Part shown: piece by piece, positions 28,739-38,781 of the stretch
Layout: each line of letters opens with the position of its first letter
Position numbering within the stretch: the first letter of the stretch is position 1
From: an uncultured Clostridium sp.
Lineage (GTDB): Bacteria; Bacillota; Clostridia; Clostridiales; Clostridiaceae
Assembly (NCBI GenBank): GCA_900540255.1
Contig: UQFE01000011.1
Span: forward strand, 1 to 64,000
Length of the DNA stretch: 64,000 nucleotides
Direction of reading: 5' to 3'
Notes under the pieces: model-generated
The model's database searches: none
The model's input: the letters and a program-made list of their open reading frames with translations, nothing else
Told to the model about the DNA's origin: nothing
Translations under genes and position numbers: made by a program

Positions 28739-29226
28739 TAAAACCTCCATGCATTCCTATCTAAATATTTATCTAGCATATTTAAAATAAGCTTATAGAA
28801 TATTAGCATGCAAACTGCATTTAATAATGCTGATAATAATGCTATCTTCATATTAATATTTTGTGAAAACAATTTAAAAATTATAGCTACTCCTAAAACT
28901 TTTAAAATAGATACCAATAAAGCTGTTAATATTGGAACTATCCTATTTTCCTTAAATATACCTTCTCCAATTTTAGAACATAAAAGACATAATAAAGTAT
29001 TCAAAAATAAATTTATCCCAAAACCAGAAAAGAAAAATAAATCTTGTAACAAACCACTTGCTATTCCTATAAAAACAGCTTCTTTTTTTCCTCTAATAAT
29101 TGAATAAGCCATTGCAAATACAAATAAAAAACTTGGATATACCCCTCCAATAAAATAACTTGGCAATATAGTATTATCAATAATTAGTAATAATATTAGT
29201 ATAATTATTAAATATATTCTTTTCAT
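28738..29226 (-). CDS. mreD: MreD, rod-shape membrane protein
   Basis: Five or six TM helices in about 162 aa, typical of MreD, which links MreC to the elongation machinery. Start at ATG 29226, nine bases after GGAG and two bases past the mreC stop; the longer reading frame overlaps mreC. Ends in a TAATG overlap with pbp2. Confidence 0.93.
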   Translation of the reverse strand: MKRIYLIIILILLLIIDNTILPSYFIGGVYPSFLFVFAMAYSIIRGKKEAVFIGIASGLLQDLFFFSGFGINLFLNTLLCLLCSKIGEGIFKENRIVPILTALLVSILKVLGVAIIFKLFSQNINMKIALLSALLNAVCMLIFYKLILNMLDKYLDRNAWRF

Positions 29227-29230
29227 AAAT

Positions 29231-30073
29231 TTATTCTCCAATATCAACCTTTTCCTTTGGAACTATAACAAATAATTCTTGAAGTTTATTAAAATCTACA
29301 TAGGGCTTTACTACTGCCTTTTTCATAATTCCAACATTATCAACTTCTACAGAATTTACCTCCCCTATTCTAATTCCCTTAGGATACATACTACCTAAAC
29401 CTGAAGTTAATATTATATCGCCTTCTTTAATTGCTGAATCCATAGGAATATTAGATAATTGCGTTAAATTTTTATTTTTATTATCATTAATTCCTTGTAA
29501 TATTCCCGTTGTTTCATTAGTACTTTCAACCATAGCTGCTACTGCAATATTTTCATTTAATATTGTTTGAACTATTGAAAAATTTGATGAAGCCTTTGTA
29601 ACCTTTCCTACTAATCCTACTGAAGTTATTACAACCATATCTTTTTCAACTCCATGATTAAGTCCCTTATCAATTATATATCCATTAGAAATATTTCCAC
29701 CGCTATAACCAATTATATTACATCCTAAATAATCATAATTTGCATTAGCTTGTGCATAATTAAATATTTCTCTTAATCTTGTATTCTCCTCTTTCATTCT
29801 ATCATACTCTACTAATTTATTTTCAAGTTCTGCATTTTTAGCTGAAAGTTCCTCATTTTCTTTTTTCACATTAGAAAAATTAATAAAAAATTCAAATGAT
29901 TCTTTTACCTTTTCATTTACAACATAAACTATTTTTTGTAATGGACTAATAACACCACCAACGCCACTAGATATAATCGTTGAATTGCTCTTTATACTAA
30001 AAGTAATTATCCCCAAAAAGGCAACTGACAGTACCACTATAGTTACTGCCAGTTTGTTTTTAAATGGTTTCAT
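29231..30073 (-). CDS. mreC: MreC, rod-shape protein
   Basis: 280 aa: one TM helix (about residues 8-28), coiled coil (about 62-100, KKENEELSAKNAELENKLVEY), then the external beta-barrel domain with GINHGV-like DKGLNHGVEKDMVV and ILTSGLGSMYPKGIRIG. MreC positions PBP2 along MreB filaments. Starts in a TAATG overlap with mreB. Confidence 0.96.
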   Translation of the reverse strand: MKPFKNKLAVTIVVLSVAFLGIITFSIKSNSTIISSGVGGVISPLQKIVYVVNEKVKESFEFFINFSNVKKENEELSAKNAELENKLVEYDRMKEENTRLREIFNYAQANANYDYLGCNIIGYSGGNISNGYIIDKGLNHGVEKDMVVITSVGLVGKVTKASSNFSIVQTILNENIAVAAMVESTNETTGILQGINDNKNKNLTQLSNIPMDSAIKEGDIILTSGLGSMYPKGIRIGEVNSVEVDNVGIMKKAVVKPYVDFNKLQELFVIVPKEKVDIGE

Positions 30074-31092
30074 TATTGACCCCTTTGAGTTTTGCTTAAT
30101 TCATCAAAATTATCTAGTGCTTTTCCTGCTCCTAAAACAACACAATCTAATGGTGTTTCAGCAATATGAACAGGCATATTTGTTTCGTGGTTTATTAACT
30201 TATCTAGTCCCTTTAATAAAGCTCCCCCTCCAGCTAACATTATTCCTTTTTCCATTATATCTGCAGATAATTCTGGTGGAGTCTTTTCTAATGTTGTTTT
30301 AATAGACTCAATAATTGCATAAACTGGTTCCTTTAAAGCTTCTCTTATTTGAGATTCTGTTATTGTTACTATCTTTGGAAGACCTGTTATCATATCTCTT
30401 CCTTTAATATCCATTGATGCATTTTCTTCATCAATTTTATAAGCTGAACCTAATTCCATTTTAATTTGTTCAGCAGTTCTCTCACCTATCATTAAGCTGA
30501 ACTCTTTTTTTACATAAGCTATTATTGCTTGATCTAATTCATCACCAGCAACTCTTAATGATTTGCTTGTTACAATTCCTCCTAAAGAAATTATTGCAAC
30601 TTCAGTAGTTCCTCCACCAATATCAACAATCATACTACCTGTTGGTTCTCCAACTGGAAGTCCTGCTCCAATTGCAGCTGCCATTGGTTCTTCCATTAAA
30701 ACTACATCTCTAGCTCCAGCAAATTTAGCAGCTTCTTCTATAGCTCTTCTTTCTACTTCTGTTACTCCTGAAGGATAACATACTATAATTCTTGGACTTG
30801 TAAATGCACTTTTACTTGTTACTTTTTCAATTAATTTTTTTAACATAGTTTGTGCTACTTCAAAATCTGCAATTACCCCATCTTTAAGCGGTCTTATTGC
30901 CACTATATTTCCTGGTGTTCTACCAATCATAAGTTTTGCTTCTTGACCAACTGCTAATGGTTTTCTTGTATTACTATTTATTGCTACAACTGATGGTTCA
31001 CTTAATACTATTCCTTTTCCCTTTACAAATACTAATGTATTAGCTGTTCCTAAATCTATTCCCATGTCTTTATTGCTACTGAAAAATCCCAT
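30073..31092 (-). CDS. mreB: MreB, actin-like cell-shape protein
   Basis: 339-aa bacterial actin that forms membrane filaments directing lateral wall synthesis. ATP-binding motifs [11 protein letters not shown] (phosphate 1), [12 protein letters not shown] (phosphate 2) and [12 protein letters not shown] (adenosine) are intact. AAGGGG precedes the ATG. Confidence 0.98.
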   Translation of the reverse strand: MGFFSSNKDMGIDLGTANTLVFVKGKGIVLSEPSVVAINSNTRKPLAVGQEAKLMIGRTPGNIVAIRPLKDGVIADFEVAQTMLKKLIEKVTSKSAFTSPRIIVCYPSGVTEVERRAIEEAAKFAGARDVVLMEEPMAAAIGAGLPVGEPTGSMIVDIGGGTTEVAIISLGGIVTSKSLRVAGDELDQAIIAYVKKEFSLMIGERTAEQIKMELGSAYKIDEENASMDIKGRDMITGLPKIVTITESQIREALKEPVYAIIESIKTTLEKTPPELSADIMEKGIMLAGGGALLKGLDKLINHETNMPVHIAETPLDCVVLGAGKALDNFDELSKTQRGQ

Positions 31093-31109
31093 ATGAATTC
31101 CCCTTTCGA

Positions 31110-31799
31110 TTATATAATTCCTTTTTCTTTTAAACTAACATATTTATTATTACCAATTATGATATGGTCTAACAATTCAATTCCCATAATCCTTCCACAT
31201 TCTTTTAATCTAATAGTAATATTAATATCTTCTTTACTTGGATTAGGATCTCCAGAAGGATGATTGTGGCAAACTATTATATTTGCACTTCCTCTTTGAA
31301 CTGCTTCCTTAAAAACTTCTCTTGGATGAACTACTGATGAATTCAATGTTCCTTTAAATATGTCTTTCGTGCTTATAATTATATTTTTTGTATTTAATAA
31401 TATAAGCTTAAATACCTCTTGATTTAAATTAGCCATTTCATTAATTAATAATGCAGAAACATCTCTTGGTGATGAAATTTTAATTTCTTTATTTTGAGAT
31501 TTTAATGTTCTAACCCTATTAACTATTTCCATAATGGCAATTATTTGACAAGCCTTTACTTTTTTAATACCTTTAATTTTACTTACTTCTTCATAACTTA
31601 CGTTTAAAAGTCCGTCTAATCCATTTAGTTCCCAAAGCAATCTTTTGCTTAATTCTATTACATTTTCTCCCTTTGTACCTGTTCTTAATACTATGGCTAA
31701 AAGTTCATCATGAGATAAAGTATTTACCCCAAATTGAAGTAACTTTTCTATCGGTCTTTCATTTAATGGTATATCATTTACTCGAATATTATTTTTCAT
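31110..31799 (-). CDS. radC: RadC-family JAB/MPN-domain protein
   Basis: 229 aa with an N-terminal UPF0758/HhH-like part ([12 protein letters not shown]) and a C-terminal JAMM metal site [14 protein letters not shown]. RadC has no proven repair role despite its name. It precedes mreB by 17 bases, the usual Firmicutes arrangement maf-radC-mreB. Confidence 0.95.
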   Translation of the reverse strand: MKNNIRVNDIPLNERPIEKLLQFGVNTLSHDELLAIVLRTGTKGENVIELSKRLLWELNGLDGLLNVSYEEVSKIKGIKKVKACQIIAIMEIVNRVRTLKSQNKEIKISSPRDVSALLINEMANLNQEVFKLILLNTKNIIISTKDIFKGTLNSSVVHPREVFKEAVQRGSANIIVCHNHPSGDPNPSKEDINITIRLKECGRIMGIELLDHIIIGNNKYVSLKEKGII

Positions 31800-31840
31800 T
31801 TATACTCCTTATAAGTAATAATATACCCATTCCCCCTAAA

Positions 31841-32407
31841 TTATAAAACGTTCTTTATCATCTTATTCAATAAATTTAATGGTAACCCAACTACATTATA
31901 GTAACATCCATTTATTTTTTCAGCAAACACGCCACCATATCCTTGAATTCCGTAGGCTCCTGCTTTATCTAAACATTCACCACTTTCTATGTATCTCCAT
32001 ATTTCATCATCAGAAATCTCTGAAAAATAAACTTCTGTATAAAGACATTCACTTTTCATTATATTCTTTTGATTATTAATAACTGCAACTCCAGAATAAA
32101 CTCTATGCACATTATTACTTAATAATTTAAGCATTTGAAATGCATGATTTTTATCCTTTGGTTTTCCTAAGATATTATCGCCTATAACAACAATTGTATC
32201 TGCTCCTATTATTATAGAATCATTATCACAATTTAATGCTACATCTTTAGCCTTTCCTTCAGCTAGTGTCTTAACATAATTTTCAATATTAGTACTAACT
32301 TCTACTTTCTCTTCATCAAAATTACTAATCTTAACTTCAAAATTGCTTACTATCCTAGATAATAAATCTTTTCTACGCTCTGAAGCAGATGCTAATATAA
32401 ATTTCAA
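31841..32407 (-). CDS. maf: Maf-family nucleotide pyrophosphatase
   Basis: House-cleaning nucleoside triphosphate pyrophosphatase acting on dTTP/UTP or modified nucleotides. FILASASERRKDLL at the N-terminus and GADTIVVI mark the family. I prefer the TTG start at 32407, spaced from AGGGTGTG and giving MKFILASASE; a GTG 9 bases upstream overlaps that site. 188 aa. Confidence 0.94.
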   Translation of the reverse strand: MKFILASASERRKDLLSRIVSNFEVKISNFDEEKVEVSTNIENYVKTLAEGKAKDVALNCDNDSIIIGADTIVVIGDNILGKPKDKNHAFQMLKLLSNNVHRVYSGVAVINNQKNIMKSECLYTEVYFSEISDDEIWRYIESGECLDKAGAYGIQGYGGVFAEKINGCYYNVVGLPLNLLNKMIKNVL

Positions 32408-32500
32408 ACATATCACACCCTACAGTTATTTATTATTTATTATTGCCAATTAAATACCAGTCTTACACCTGACTTTAAAATTTAATTTAAAACATAATAA

Positions 32501-32535
32501 AAAAAGAGGTAAAATACTTGCCATCTACCTTTTTT
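32501..32535. terminator. Terminator between the SPOR gene and maf
   Basis: AAAAAGAGGTA / TACCTTTTTT arms with a 14-base loop, usable on both strands. The other 240 bases between 32408 and 32693 are AT-rich and show nothing else. Confidence 0.65.
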
Positions 32536-32693
32536 CTAATATAGTTTATCACTTAATAGATGTTCAAACAAGCATTTTCCTCTTTTTATATATGAATTTT
32601 TTGTAGAATATTATCTATATTTCCTTAAATATCTATATATTATTTTCATAAATTTTCATGTCTGACATCATTATTTTTTTAATTAATTAAATC

Positions 32694-33455
32694 TTAATTA
32701 ATTTTTAATAAAATAGCATATAAATACTGCATTTCTCCTGCAACATCTTCTTTTTTTATTTCTGTAGCCATGTCACTAACATGATTTTTTAATTCAGTCA
32801 ACACATCACTTTTATCACCTTCACTTATATTTTCAAGATTTTTAACCCAACTTTTAAAATCCGATGTATCTACAAACTTTACATTTCCATTAAAAGCAGT
32901 ATCTAATATATTTAAATAGCCATCAAAAATTCCAGCAATTTGACTTTGAATTTTATCTCTTGCATTTAAATCAAATGATACCTTTGCACATTCTATACCA
33001 TTAGCAGTTAACTTATCCATTATTGCTTGCCCCTCTTCAGAAGTATATACTCCTGCTAAAACTTTAAATTTATCTGCATCATTATATATAAATGCTCCAT
33101 AGTCATTTGCAACTTTATTATATGCTTCTTTAGCATAGCCCTCATTTGCAAAATAACCACATTGTATTGCCATAAAACTTGTATTAATATTTCCTTGTAC
33201 AGCATTTTCAGCACCTTGATTACTTTCCGCATTATTAGAAACTACCTCACTAACTGTATCTTTCCCCTGTTCTACGTTACTAAAGCTTGCTTTACTTTTA
33301 TCAGCATCATTTAATGGTAAAAAATGAATAATTATATTTGCAAGCATCACTCCAACAATTACAACAAATACACTCATAGTTAAAAATGATAATACTGTTT
33401 TTAAAAGACCTGTGTTTTTTTTATTTTTCTTATAGTTATATCTTGTATACCTCAC
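32694..33455 (-). CDS. SPOR-domain membrane protein
   Basis: About 253 aa. A basic cytoplasmic N-terminus (RYTRYNYKKNKK), one TM helix (about residues 25-45), a Ser/Asn linker, then a SPOR domain (about 100-165, FMAIQCGYFANEGYAKEAYNKV and FKVLAGVYTSEEGQ) that binds denuded septal glycan. A helical C-terminal part of unknown role follows. The best start is a GTG at 33455 spaced from GAGGTGG. Likely a division or sporulation factor at the septum. Confidence 0.82.
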   Translation of the reverse strand: MRYTRYNYKKNKKNTGLLKTVLSFLTMSVFVVIVGVMLANIIIHFLPLNDADKSKASFSNVEQGKDTVSEVVSNNAESNQGAENAVQGNINTSFMAIQCGYFANEGYAKEAYNKVANDYGAFIYNDADKFKVLAGVYTSEEGQAIMDKLTANGIECAKVSFDLNARDKIQSQIAGIFDGYLNILDTAFNGNVKFVDTSDFKSWVKNLENISEGDKSDVLTELKNHVSDMATEIKKEDVAGEMQYLYAILLKIN

Positions 33456-33593
33456 TTTCTCATCCACCTCTTCTCTCACTTTACTTAATTTATTATATTA
33501 AAATATATTCTTTATTTTGTTTATATATACATGACAAAATAACTTTTATAATTTATCCATAATCACTTTTTATTTAATATAAATATATAAAAA

Positions 33594-33656
33594 GACGAAG
33601 ATATATAAACATTTATCCTTTATTCTTATACAGGATAATTTTTTCATATCTTCGCC
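33594..33656 (-). terminator. Terminator after pepD
   Basis: GGCGAAGATAT / ATATCTTCGTC outer stem, with a second inner pairing TATCC/GGATA, followed on the minus strand by TTTTTATAT. It starts 11 bases past the pepD stop. Confidence 0.7.
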
Positions 33657-33666
33657 TATAATAATA

Positions 33667-35118
33667 TTATTTTATTGATTTTAATATTTCTAATAAATAT
33701 TCATAACAATTTTTAACAGATGAAATACTCATATGCTCATCGGGTGTATGAACATCATAAAGATTTGGTCCAAAGCTTATCATATCTAAGTTTCCAAGTC
33801 TTTCATTAAATAATCCACATTCAACTCCAGCATGAATAGCTACAATTTTTGCTTCTTCTCCATACATTTCCTTATGCACCTTTTGGCATATTTCTCTTAT
33901 TTTTGAATCAGGATTATATTCCCATCCAGGATAATCTGATGTAGTTTCAAATTTTCCACCTAAAAGCTCTACTATAGTTTTGCTTCTTAAAACTATTTCT
34001 TCCTTTAATGATGGAATTGAGCTTCTAATTGCTGAATCAAATTCAACAACATTATTTTTTTGACTTACTATTCCTAGATTAGTTGAACTTTCTACTAAGC
34101 CTTCAATTTCTGTACTCTTTGTATTAATTCCATTTGGATATATATATAATAAATCTACAACTTTTTGAGTGCATTCATCAGTAAATTCTTTATTTTCATC
34201 ACTATTAATTAAAAGCCCTTCAATTTTTACTCCTGGATCTTGTGCTCTTAATTCATTTTGTATAATATCATTCCAATTATTTATCACTTCTATAACTGTA
34301 TTTTCATCATTTTCATTAACAGAAATTATTGCTTCTGCTTCTCTAGGAATTGCATTGTTTTTAGAACCTCCACTTAAAGTAACAAGATTGTATTTAACTT
34401 CTCTTAATAATCCCTTAAGTACTCTTCCTAAAATCTTATTTGAATTTCCTCTTTCTTTAATTATATCCATACCAGAATGACCACCCTTTAGTCCTGATAT
34501 ATTAATTTTTATTAATTTTTTATTATTTATATCTTGAGTATTTACTTCTAAAGTAGCTTTACTTCTTACTCCTCCTGCACAACTAACTAAAAGATATCCC
34601 TCTTCTTCATTATCAAGATTTATTAATATCTTTCCTTTTAAGTGCTCATTATTTATTGCCATTGCCCCAGACATTCCTGTTTCTTCATCAGTAGTTAATA
34701 AAACTTCTATTGCTGGATGTGGAATATCATTTGAAGCTAATATAGCCATAGCATATGCTACTGCAATTCCATTATCAGCGCCTAATGTTGTATCCGTTGC
34801 ATATATATAATCATCTACTATTCTTAATTTTAATGGATCTTTTTCAAAATCATGTTCTATTCCCTTATTTTTTTCACACACCATATCCATATGTCCTTGA
34901 ATTATTACTATTGGTGCATTTTCATAACCTTTAGTTGCTGGCTTTTTTATAATAATATTTAATGCATCATCTTGAATGCTTTCAAGCCCTAAGCTTTTAC
35001 CAAAGTTTAATAAATAATTACTTATTGCTTCTTCATTTCCTGATCCTCTTGGAATATTTGAAATTTCTTCAAAATACTTAAAAACTGCTTTTGGTTTTAA
35101 ATTTTGTAAAATATTCAT
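33667..35118 (-). CDS. pepD: Aminoacyl-histidine dipeptidase (PepD, peptidase M20)
   Basis: Di-zinc aminopeptidase cleaving Xaa-His and other dipeptides; 483 aa as in E. coli PepD. Metal ligands are visible in IIQGHMDMVCEK, DTTLGADNGIAVAY and LLTTDEETGMSG, with LINLDNEEEGYL typical of PepD. A lid domain lies about residues 205-385. Divergent from pyk. Confidence 0.96.
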   Translation of the reverse strand: MNILQNLKPKAVFKYFEEISNIPRGSGNEEAISNYLLNFGKSLGLESIQDDALNIIIKKPATKGYENAPIVIIQGHMDMVCEKNKGIEHDFEKDPLKLRIVDDYIYATDTTLGADNGIAVAYAMAILASNDIPHPAIEVLLTTDEETGMSGAMAINNEHLKGKILINLDNEEEGYLLVSCAGGVRSKATLEVNTQDINNKKLIKINISGLKGGHSGMDIIKERGNSNKILGRVLKGLLREVKYNLVTLSGGSKNNAIPREAEAIISVNENDENTVIEVINNWNDIIQNELRAQDPGVKIEGLLINSDENKEFTDECTQKVVDLLYIYPNGINTKSTEIEGLVESSTNLGIVSQKNNVVEFDSAIRSSIPSLKEEIVLRSKTIVELLGGKFETTSDYPGWEYNPDSKIREICQKVHKEMYGEEAKIVAIHAGVECGLFNERLGNLDMISFGPNLYDVHTPDEHMSISSVKNCYEYLLEILKSIK

Positions 35119-35223
35119 TTTATAGTCTCCTTACTGTTTAATTATGTTAAAATAATTATATATCAATTAGTATAACATAATCCATATAGAACAATTTTAT
35201 TTTTAATAAAGTGAGGTGTTTTT

Positions 35224-36642
35224 ATGCAAAAAACAAAAATGATTTTTACTATTGGCCCATCAAGTGATAGCGAAGAGGTTTTAACACAATTTATTCAAAT
35301 TGGAATGAATGTGGCTAGATTAAATTTTTCTCATGGAACACAAGAAACTCATAAAGAAAAAATAAACTTAATAAAAAAAATTAGAACTAAACTTAATACT
35401 CCAACAGCAATAATGTTAGATATTAAAGGTCCTAAAATAAGAACTCATAATTTTATAAATGATGGAGTTGAATTAAAGGAAGGGCAAAACTTCATCTTTA
35501 AATGCAATAAAGAAATTTTAGGAAATAATAAAGAATGTTCTATTTCTTATTCAGAGCTTTATAAAGATGTTCATATAGGTGGAACAATACTAGTTGATGA
35601 TGGATTAATTGCTTTTAAGATTATAGATATAAATCGTAGTGATATAATTTGTAAAGTATTAAATGATGGAATTATTAAAAATCATAAGGGGGTAAATGTA
35701 CCTAATGTAAGTATCAATCTTCCTTCTGTAACTGATAAAGATAAATGTGATTTAATATTTGGATGTAAAATGGGTGTAGATTTTGTTGCTGCATCATTTA
35801 TTAGAAAATCATCAGATATAAAAGAAGTAAGAGAAATTCTCAATTCCCATAATGGTAATAACATCCAAATAATAGCTAAAATCGAAAATCAAGAAGGTGT
35901 AAATAATATTGATTCCATTTTACAAGAAGCTGATGGAATAATGGTTGCTAGAGGTGATATGGGTGTTGAAATTCCTATTGAAAAAGTGCCTATTATTCAA
36001 AAGAAAATAATAAGAAAATGTAATGAATCTGGAAAAATTGTAATTACAGCAACTCAAATGCTTGATTCCATGATAAGAAATTCATTACCTACAAGAGCCG
36101 AAGCTTGCGATATTTGTAATGCTATTTTTGATGGTACTGATGCAATTATGTTAAGTGGTGAAAGTGCCAGTGGGCAATATCCAATAGAAGCAGCCAAAAC
36201 TATGTCTAAAATAGCTAAAGAAACTGAGCTTCACTTAGATTATAATTATTTAAATCAATGCTTAAAAGAACCTGCAATGTATGATTTTGCAGAAGCTATT
36301 AGTTATTCTACATGTAGAACCTCTAATGTACTTAATGCCAAAGCAATTGTTGCTGCAACTAATTCTGGTTCTACAGCCAAACTTGTTTCTAAGTATAAAC
36401 CTAAATGTCCTATTGTAGCAATAACACCACATGAAGAAGTATTGCGTGGATTAAGCTTAAATTTTGGTGTTTATCCTGTATTATGCCAAGAATTTGCAAA
36501 TACTGATGATATTTTAAACGAATCAAAAAAAATCGTTACAAAAATGAACTTAGCAAATAAAGGCGATGATATTATTGTTGCTGCTGGAATGCCAACAAAT
36601 TATACTGGTGGAACAAATATGCTTAAAATAGAAAAAATTTAA
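35224..36642 (+). CDS. pyk: Pyruvate kinase
   Basis: Last step of glycolysis, phosphoenolpyruvate plus ADP to pyruvate plus ATP. 472 aa with the TIM barrel, B domain and C-terminal domain. Signatures are VARLNFSHGT, IMLDIKGPKIRT, IIAKIENQEGVNNID with the catalytic lysine, and MVARGDMGVEIP. It lacks the extra C-terminal PEP-utiliser domain of Bacillus Pyk. GTGAGGTG precedes the ATG; monocistronic with its own terminator. Confidence 0.97.
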   Translation: MQKTKMIFTIGPSSDSEEVLTQFIQIGMNVARLNFSHGTQETHKEKINLIKKIRTKLNTPTAIMLDIKGPKIRTHNFINDGVELKEGQNFIFKCNKEILGNNKECSISYSELYKDVHIGGTILVDDGLIAFKIIDINRSDIICKVLNDGIIKNHKGVNVPNVSINLPSVTDKDKCDLIFGCKMGVDFVAASFIRKSSDIKEVREILNSHNGNNIQIIAKIENQEGVNNIDSILQEADGIMVARGDMGVEIPIEKVPIIQKKIIRKCNESGKIVITATQMLDSMIRNSLPTRAEACDICNAIFDGTDAIMLSGESASGQYPIEAAKTMSKIAKETELHLDYNYLNQCLKEPAMYDFAEAISYSTCRTSNVLNAKAIVAATNSGSTAKLVSKYKPKCPIVAITPHEEVLRGLSLNFGVYPVLCQEFANTDDILNESKKIVTKMNLANKGDDIIVAAGMPTNYTGGTNMLKIEKI

Positions 36643-36660
36643 ATTATTTTTAATTAAAAA

Positions 36661-36702
36661 GATGTAGTAGATTTGTTTTTCCACAAATCTTACTACATCC
36701 TT
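36661..36702. terminator. Terminator between pyk and the S1-domain gene
   Basis: GATGTAGTA.ATTTG / CAAAT.TTACTACATC, a long stem interrupted by one mismatch, between convergent genes. Confidence 0.8.
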
Positions 36703-36742
36703 ATCAGTAATAAAAAATACTTATGTTATTTTTTACTTAAAA

Positions 36743-37888
36743 TTAATCAAATAATCCCTTAAATAAATCACCTAATGTAACATCTTCATCATTATCATTA
36801 TATTGTAAGTATTCATTTGATCTTTCAACTGCATCTTTTATACTTAAAGCAATTCTTTTATTTTCTTTATTAACATCAATAACCTTAACTTTTACCATTT
36901 GTCCAATTTCTAATACATCAGATGGTTTAGCTATATTTTCATCAGTTATTTCATTTATATGAACCAATCCTTCAACACCAGGGAATAATTCTATAAAAGC
37001 TCCAAAAGACATAAACTTAACAACTTTTCCTTCTATTATATCTCCTGATTTTATGTTATCTGAATGAACTTTCCAAGGCTCCTTATCTACATCTTTTAAT
37101 ATTAATGAAACTCTTTCTTGCTCAGCATTTACATCTCCAACAAACACTGTAACCTTATCATCTACATTAACTATATCTTCAACTCTTTTAACTCTTTCCC
37201 AAGCTAAATCATTAATGTGAATTAATCCAGTAATTCCACCAATATCTACGATTGCACCAGCTTTTATTATTTTTTTAACTGTACCTTCTCTTTTTTCTCC
37301 ACTTTTAATATTTTTCCAAAGTTCTTTTTTCTTTTCATTATATTGCTCTTCTTCTAACACTCTTCTTGAAGCAACAACTTTTCTATTTCTTAAATCTAAC
37401 TCTGTTAATCTTACTTCAATTTCTTTTCCTAATAAAGTCTTAAGATCTATTCTTCCTCTTGAAGCTAAAGAAGCTGGAATAAATACTCTTATAGACCCAT
37501 AATAAGCAACTAATCCACCTTTTACTTCTTCCTTAACAACAACCTTTATAGTTTCATTATTTTCAAATGCTCTCTTTAAATCTTCTTTTTCTGTTATTTG
37601 AAGTGCTCTTAATCTAGAAAGCTGAACATATCCTTCCCCATCATTTGGAGAAATAACGTATACATCTAATATATCTCCTGGTTTAACAACATCAGCTGGA
37701 GAAACATCTCCAACAACTAATTCTTCCTTAGATATTACACCATCAAAAGCATAATTAATATTAACTGTAGCTTCCTTATCATTAACATCTATAATTTGTC
37801 CCTTTAATATATCTCCTGAATTAATTTTCTTTACATCAAAATCCTTTAAAAGATCCCCCATTGAATTTTCATTTAATTCAACTGACAT
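36743..37888 (-). CDS. Ribosomal protein S1-like RNA-binding protein (four S1 domains)
   Basis: 381 aa with four S1 repeats at about residues 20-92, 108-180, 195-268 and 280-352. The third and fourth carry the strongest signatures (GAIVDIGGITGLIHINDLAW and GAFIELFPGVEGLVHINEIT). It is the short Firmicutes form of S1, which may bind mRNA but is not a full six-domain S1. An acidic tail NDNDEDVTLGDLF ends it. Monocistronic. Confidence 0.9.
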   Translation of the reverse strand: MSVELNENSMGDLLKDFDVKKINSGDILKGQIIDVNDKEATVNINYAFDGVISKEELVVGDVSPADVVKPGDILDVYVISPNDGEGYVQLSRLRALQITEKEDLKRAFENNETIKVVVKEEVKGGLVAYYGSIRVFIPASLASRGRIDLKTLLGKEIEVRLTELDLRNRKVVASRRVLEEEQYNEKKKELWKNIKSGEKREGTVKKIIKAGAIVDIGGITGLIHINDLAWERVKRVEDIVNVDDKVTVFVGDVNAEQERVSLILKDVDKEPWKVHSDNIKSGDIIEGKVVKFMSFGAFIELFPGVEGLVHINEITDENIAKPSDVLEIGQMVKVKVIDVNKENKRIALSIKDAVERSNEYLQYNDNDEDVTLGDLFKGLFD

Positions 37889-37979
37889 AAATAATCACTC
37901 CTTTGTAAAAACATTTCATATTTAATTTTAAGTCAACAGTAAATTTTATACAAGTAAAACAAGAAAAAAGCTACTTAAA

Positions 37980-38130
37980 ATTAATAACAAGTTTACTTCA
38001 AGGGTACAAAATTTAAAAGAGTCTATTGCTAATATTTCTCATAATTTAAGAATCCCACCTACATCAATACAATGATACTTAACTTTATTAGATGAATGTA
38101 GCGATAAAGATAGAGAACATTACAAAAAAG
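37980..38130 (+). pseudogene. Relic of a sensor histidine kinase (HisKA segment)
   Basis: In the plus-strand frame through 38019 the sequence reads ESIANISHNLRIPPTSIQ, stop, YLTLLDECSDKDREHYKK. This is a histidine-kinase H-box (ISHNLRTPLTSIxGYLTLL) with RTPLT changed to RIPPT and the Gly codon changed to TGA at 38073-38075. The rest of the kinase, before and after, is gone. The whole 367-base gap from 37889 to 38255 holds only this relic and the terminator after it. Confidence 0.8.
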
Positions 38131-38162
38131 TATGTTATTTATATCTAATAGCATACTTTTTT
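38124..38162 (+). terminator. Terminator following the histidine-kinase relic
   Basis: AAAAAAGTATG / CATACTTTTTT stem with a 17-base loop; also fused to the relic reading frame. It may now serve the minus-strand CBS gene as well. Confidence 0.7.
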
Positions 38163-38255
38163 GTTGTGTTAAAACTAATGTTAAAATAAATTCAAAAATT
38201 AAATTTGTACCTATGAAGTAAACCCGTTATAAAATTAAGTAGTCTTTTTATATTA

Positions 38256-38675
38256 TTATAAAAATTTCTTTTCTTTCTTAATTGCATTATAACAATAATT
38301 TATTATGTCACTTCTCTTTATTATTCCAATAAAAATACCTTCATCATCAACTACAGGTACAAAATTTTGAGTTGTTGCTAATCTAATAATACTTTCAACA
38401 TCTGCATTGATTGAAACACTCTTGTGCTTTATTCTTATATCTATATCACTTACTTTAACATTTTCTGTATTTTTAAAATTAAGATTTTCTGTATTCTTTA
38501 ACTTCCATAATAAATCACCTTCTGTTAAGGTTCCAACATACTTTCCCTGCTTGTCTATTAGTGGTATTGCTGTGTATCCATGATGTTCCATTCTTTCAAT
38601 TACTTGTCTCATTGTTGCATCTATATATTCATAAATAACTTCGCTTTTAGGAGTTAAAAGAAATGCAATATTCAT
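38256..38675 (-). CDS. CBS-domain pair protein
   Basis: 139 aa made of two CBS motifs (about residues 10-60 and 80-135; YTAIPLIDKQGKYVGTLTEGDLLW and FVPVVDDEGIFIGIIKRSDII). Such stand-alone pairs bind adenine nucleotides and often act as sensors. No partner domain is fused. Partner unknown. Confidence 0.88.
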   Translation of the reverse strand: MNIAFLLTPKSEVIYEYIDATMRQVIERMEHHGYTAIPLIDKQGKYVGTLTEGDLLWKLKNTENLNFKNTENVKVSDIDIRIKHKSVSINADVESIIRLATTQNFVPVVDDEGIFIGIIKRSDIINYCYNAIKKEKKFL

Positions 38676-38781
38676 ATCTCATTTACCTTCCTTAAATCAT
38701 TTTTTTCTTATATTTTATCATATTTAAAATACAAATGTTATATAGACTTAAAACTTTAATAAATTCTTAATTTAATTTACA

